DNA of 64,000 nt from ASV31 sp965229765 (GTDB taxonomy: Bacteria; Pseudomonadota; Alphaproteobacteria; Rhodobacterales; Rhodobacteraceae), in NCBI GenBank assembly GCA_965229765.1, contig CBDDJT010000003.1, forward strand, positions 1 through 64,000. The letters are read 5' to 3'. Under the pieces are notes generated by a model. The model saw only the letters and a program-made list of their open reading frames with translations, was not told the origin of the DNA and did no database searches. The position numbers were made by a program, and so were the translations under genes. Of this stretch, positions 61,517 through 64,000 are shown piece after piece; position 1 is the first letter of the stretch, and each line of letters starts with the position of its first letter.

Positions 61517-61978
61517 TCAGGCTTCATCGACAACGTTCAGCAGATCCGGAACCGCCGGACAGGGTGCAAGATCATTCGAAACCACATCGGACAGACGTGT
61601 CTGGTGCAGGAACACATAGACATTGGCCGAAAGACCTTCCCAAAGACGATTGGCAAGAGATTGCGCTCTGGTTCCCGATTGCCCGCCCGTGGCCCCTGCC
61701 CCCTTCTTCAGGGCGCTGACGGTCTCGTCCACCGCAGCCAACACTTCGACGACCCGGATCTCTGACGTGGCGCGCGCAAGTCGATAGCCGCCGCCGGGGC
61801 CTCGCACACTCTCGACCAGACCAGCGCGGCGCAGCTTCACGAACAACTGTTCTAGGTATGGGAGCGAAATATCCTGACGCCGCGAAAGATCGGACAGCGA
61901 CAGCAGCTCATCGGGCCGCTGCATCGCAAGATCGACCAGCGCGACCATTGCATAACGCCCCTTTGTGCTCAACTTCAT
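61517..61978 (-). CDS. iscR: Rrf2-family regulator IscR
   Basis: The 153-residue protein begins MKLSTKGRYAMVALVDLAMQ and has the Rrf2 winged helix (LSDLSRRQDISLPYLEQLFVKLRRAGLVESVRG). In the cluster-binding region the classical three cysteines are absent (ALKKGAGATGGQSGTRAQSL); the only cysteine is in DLAPCPAVPD near residue 142. As I recall, Rhodobacter sphaeroides IscR likewise has a single cysteine yet binds a cluster and represses suf genes. It heads the suf operon behind a good promoter. Confidence 0.93.
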   Translation of the reverse strand: MKLSTKGRYAMVALVDLAMQRPDELLSLSDLSRRQDISLPYLEQLFVKLRRAGLVESVRGPGGGYRLARATSEIRVVEVLAAVDETVSALKKGAGATGGQSGTRAQSLANRLWEGLSANVYVFLHQTRLSDVVSNDLAPCPAVPDLLNVVDEA

Positions 61979-62072
61979 GGCCGACGCCCCCCGGAAACAC
62001 GGTGCATGTGGATTGACGTGGCCATGGCACACGATTACCTCGTCTAGACGCCGGAAAGATTTCGGCGTCCGA

Positions 62073-62087
62073 TTGGAACCATTCTAA
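62073..62087. promoter_or_regulatory. ICE/Iron-Rhodo-box-like palindrome at the iscR promoter
   Basis: TTGGAA-N3-TTCTAA at 62073-62087 is close to the iron control element consensus TTTAGAA-N3-TTCTAAA that Irr uses in alphaproteobacteria, and to predicted iron-responsive boxes in Rhodobacterales. It overlaps the -10 hexamer of the iscR promoter, so a bound regulator would block RNA polymerase. Which factor binds (Irr, IscR or another Rrf2 protein) is not decided. Confidence 0.6.
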
Positions 62088-62109
62088 GTAAGTCGAGCGA
62101 ATTAGTCAA
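62081..62109 (-). promoter_or_regulatory. Sigma70 promoter of the iscR-suf operon
   Basis: On the minus strand TTGACT (62109-62104) and TAGAAT (62086-62081) are separated by exactly 17 bases, a near-consensus pair. They lie about 100 bp upstream of the iscR start. The -35 sits in a small inverted repeat (TTAGT-CA-ACTAA, 62102-62113). Confidence 0.75.
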
Positions 62110-62145
62110 CTAAAGCGCTCGGCCTGCCACCGCACAGGGAAACAG

Positions 62146-62799
62146 ATGCCCGAGGTGATTTTTCCCGGCCCAGAGGGCCGTCTGGAAGGCCGCTACCACC
62201 CGCAACGCACGCCGGATGCGCCTATCGCGATTGTCCTGCACCCACACCCCCAGTTCGGCGGCACGATGAACAATCGTGTCGTCTACAACCTGCACTACGC
62301 GTTCTACAACATGGGCTTTACCGTGTTGCGGTTCAATTTCCGCGGGGTTGGTCGCAGCCAGGGCGAGTACGATCAGGGCATCGGGGAGCTGTCGGATGCC
62401 GCGTCCGCGCTGGATTACCTGCAATCACTGAACCAGAATGCAAAGCATTGCTGGGTCGCCGGCTTCAGTTTCGGCGCCTGGATCGGGATGCAGCTTTTGA
62501 TGCGTCGACCGGAGATCACCGGGTTCATCTCCGTGTCGCCCCCTGCGAACATGTACGACTTCTCGTTCCTTGCGCCCTGCCCGTCGTCGGGCCTTATCGT
62601 TTCGGGAAGCGCGGACCGCGTTGCGCCCCCCAAGGATACACTGACGCTGGTCGAAAAACTGCAGGAGCAGCGGGGAATCACCGTAACTCATGAGGAAATC
62701 GAGGGGGCCGGTCACTTTTTCGAAGACCCCTACATGGAACAGATGATTGGGCTTGTTGACGGCTATGTCCGCCGCCGCATGACCGAGTCGACCCGCTGA
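62146..62799 (+). CDS. Alpha/beta hydrolase (COG2945-like)
   Basis: The 217-residue protein has an alpha/beta-hydrolase fold: LHPHPQFGGTMNN oxyanion region, nucleophile serine in GFSFGAW (about residue 104), aspartate in SGSADRVAPP and histidine in GAGHFFEDPY. It is a small cytoplasmic esterase-like protein of unknown substrate. It diverges from iscR, a common arrangement in this bacterial group, and may share iron control through the 62073 palindrome. Confidence 0.9.
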   Translation: MPEVIFPGPEGRLEGRYHPQRTPDAPIAIVLHPHPQFGGTMNNRVVYNLHYAFYNMGFTVLRFNFRGVGRSQGEYDQGIGELSDAASALDYLQSLNQNAKHCWVAGFSFGAWIGMQLLMRRPEITGFISVSPPANMYDFSFLAPCPSSGLIVSGSADRVAPPKDTLTLVEKLQEQRGITVTHEEIEGAGHFFEDPYMEQMIGLVDGYVRRRMTESTR

Positions 62800-62822
62800 A
62801 TCGCCTGCACGCGCAGGAGTCG

Positions 62823-62856
62823 TGAAAAGGGCCACCTGATGCGGTGGCCCTTTTCA
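62823..62856 (+). terminator. Strong intrinsic terminator after the hydrolase gene
   Basis: TGAAAAGGGCCACC (62823-62836) pairs perfectly with GGTGGCCCTTTTCA (62843-62856) around the loop TGATGC. The 3' arm ends in TTTTCATTTC. It separates the hydrolase gene from the isocitrate dehydrogenase gene and, by symmetry, could act on both strands. Confidence 0.88.
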
Positions 62857-62975
62857 TTTCGGGCGAAAACCCTCGCGGATCGTGACAGTATACCGCGGCA
62901 TACCATCTTCCCAAGTCCGTTCCGATCGGCTAAGTGGCTCTCAGCATTCCCGACCCGATCAAGAGGGCACCTGCC

Positions 62976-64000
62976 ATGGCCGACACCAACCCAGACATTG
63001 TCTACACCACCGTCGATGAAGCGCCCGAGCTTGCCAGCGCCTCGCTTCTGCCGATTGTCCGTTTCTTCGCCAAGGCGGCGGACGTCACGGTCGATACGCG
63101 CGACATCTCGCTTGCCGGACGGATCATCGCGGCCTTCCCCGAGCACCTGACCGACGCACAACGGCAATCCGACGATCTTGCCGAACTTGGTGAACTGGTG
63201 AAGACGCCGGCGGCGAACGTCATAAAGCTCCCCAACATTTCTGCCTCGGTGCCACAACTGGTCGCCGCCGTGCGAGAGTTGCAGGAACAGGGATATGCCC
63301 TGCCCGACTATCCCGAAGCGCCTGAAACCGACGAGGAGAAGAAGGCGCTCGCACGTTACGACGCGATTAAGGGCTCGGCGGTGAACCCCGTCCTGCGCGA
63401 AGGCAACTCTGACAGACGTGCCGCCACGGCGGTCAAGAACTATGCCAAGGCGCACCCGCACTCGATGGGCGCATGGGCGGCGGACAGCAAGACACATGTG
63501 TCTTCGATGACCGGCAACGACTTTTTCGCGAACGAAAAGTCTTCCACGATCACGGCGGCGCAGGCCGGCAAGGCGCGGATAGAGTTCGTGGGTGCGGAAG
63601 ACACCAAGGTGCTGAAAGATGGACTGGACGTGCCTGAGGGGACGGTCGTCGACGCGACATTCATGTCCGCGGCGGCGCTGCGCGCGTTCCTCGATACCCA
63701 GATTGACGAAGCGAAGGCACAGGGCATTTTGTTCTCGCTTCACCTGAAGGCCACGATGATGAAGGTCTCTGACCCGATCATCTTTGGCCACGCTGTTTCG
63801 GCTTGGCTGGCACCGCTGTTCGAGAAACACGGCGTTGCGCTGGCAGCGGCCGGCGTTGACCCGAACTCAGGCATCGGCGACCTGCTTGACCGCGTCGGCG
63901 CCCTGCCAGAGGGCGACAAGCAGGCAATCCTCGCCGACTATGACGCAGTCATGGCCGCCCGCGCGCCGATGTACATGGTGAACTCGGACAAGGGGATCAC
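62976..64000 (+). CDS. icd: NADP-dependent isocitrate dehydrogenase, monomeric type (cut by window edge)
   Basis: The visible 341 residues start MADTNPDIVYTTVDEAPELA and contain segments characteristic of monomeric IDH: PNISASVPQLVAAVRELQ, IKGSAVNPVLREGNSDRRAATAVKNYAKAHPHSMG (substrate-binding SNPVLREGNSDRR-type motif) and HLKATMMKVSDPIIFGH. The full protein is usually about 740 residues, so roughly half lies beyond 64000. It catalyses oxidative decarboxylation of isocitrate to 2-oxoglutarate in the TCA cycle, making NADPH. Confidence 0.96.
   Translation, partial: MADTNPDIVYTTVDEAPELASASLLPIVRFFAKAADVTVDTRDISLAGRIIAAFPEHLTDAQRQSDDLAELGELVKTPAANVIKLPNISASVPQLVAAVRELQEQGYALPDYPEAPETDEEKKALARYDAIKGSAVNPVLREGNSDRRAATAVKNYAKAHPHSMGAWAADSKTHVSSMTGNDFFANEKSSTITAAQAGKARIEFVGAEDTKVLKDGLDVPEGTVVDATFMSAAALRAFLDTQIDEAKAQGILFSLHLKATMMKVSDPIIFGHAVSAWLAPLFEKHGVALAAAGVDPNSGIGDLLDRVGALPEGDKQAILADYDAVMAARAPMYMVNSDKGI

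Overview
The window looks like a chromosomal segment of a marine-type alphaproteobacterium of the Rhodobacteraceae (Roseobacter group). The grounds are high GC, dense ATGA-coupled operons, TRAP and peptide-type ABC transporters, a monomeric isocitrate dehydrogenase, an iscR-suf operon whose IscR has one cysteine, a RamA-like corrinoid activator next to a pterin methyltransferase, and an exosortase E/protease with a VPEID-CTERM-type small protein. The genus cannot be named from sequence reading alone.

Layout. 1-11644: a truncated AraC regulator diverges from an eight-gene operon (PhyH-type dioxygenase, MBL-fold protein, solute-binding protein, cytochrome P450, two permeases, fused ATPase, GH38 alpha-mannosidase). 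I read it as import and oxidative/hydrolytic processing of a decorated mannoside, which is inference. 11866-16328: an RND efflux pair on the minus strand, with an OmpR/EnvZ-type two-component pair at 17019-19005. 19670-21554: a 58-residue VPEID-CTERM-like protein convergent with its exosortase E/protease. 21690-26197: an SHMT-like enzyme, an MFS carrier, rlmE and a Ppx/GppA phosphatase. 26428-30847: a one-carbon cluster (small conserved protein, MetF-like reductase, methyl-THF:corrinoid methyltransferase, corrinoid activator), probably supporting methionine synthesis. 30885: tRNA-Gly(CCC).

31209-40226 is a catabolic island bounded by dead IS3-family relics (right side also IS110). It holds an intradiol dioxygenase with an XRE-cupin regulator, and a TRAP transporter operon that carries a large molybdenum hydroxylase subunit between dctP and dctQ and ends with a 2-keto-4-pentenoate hydratase-type enzyme. 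A P2-type ATPase and a small secreted protein follow (40660-43796).

44674-51850 is a 7.2-kb integrative element in the 3' end of tRNA-Arg(CCG), bounded by an 18-bp direct repeat of the tRNA end and by matching TGTCTCCAT repeats. It encodes a tyrosine integrase, an AlpA-like protein, several small proteins, a RecT-like protein and a possible capsid-fold protein. To its left lies the decayed right end of a related element, so elements have entered this site at least twice.

52025-64000 is core: a fused MFS/spermidine-synthase-like protein, the iscR-cysteine desulfurase-sufB-sufC-sufD-sufS operon with several inserted genes, a divergent alpha/beta hydrolase ending at a strong terminator, and the first half of a monomeric isocitrate dehydrogenase.
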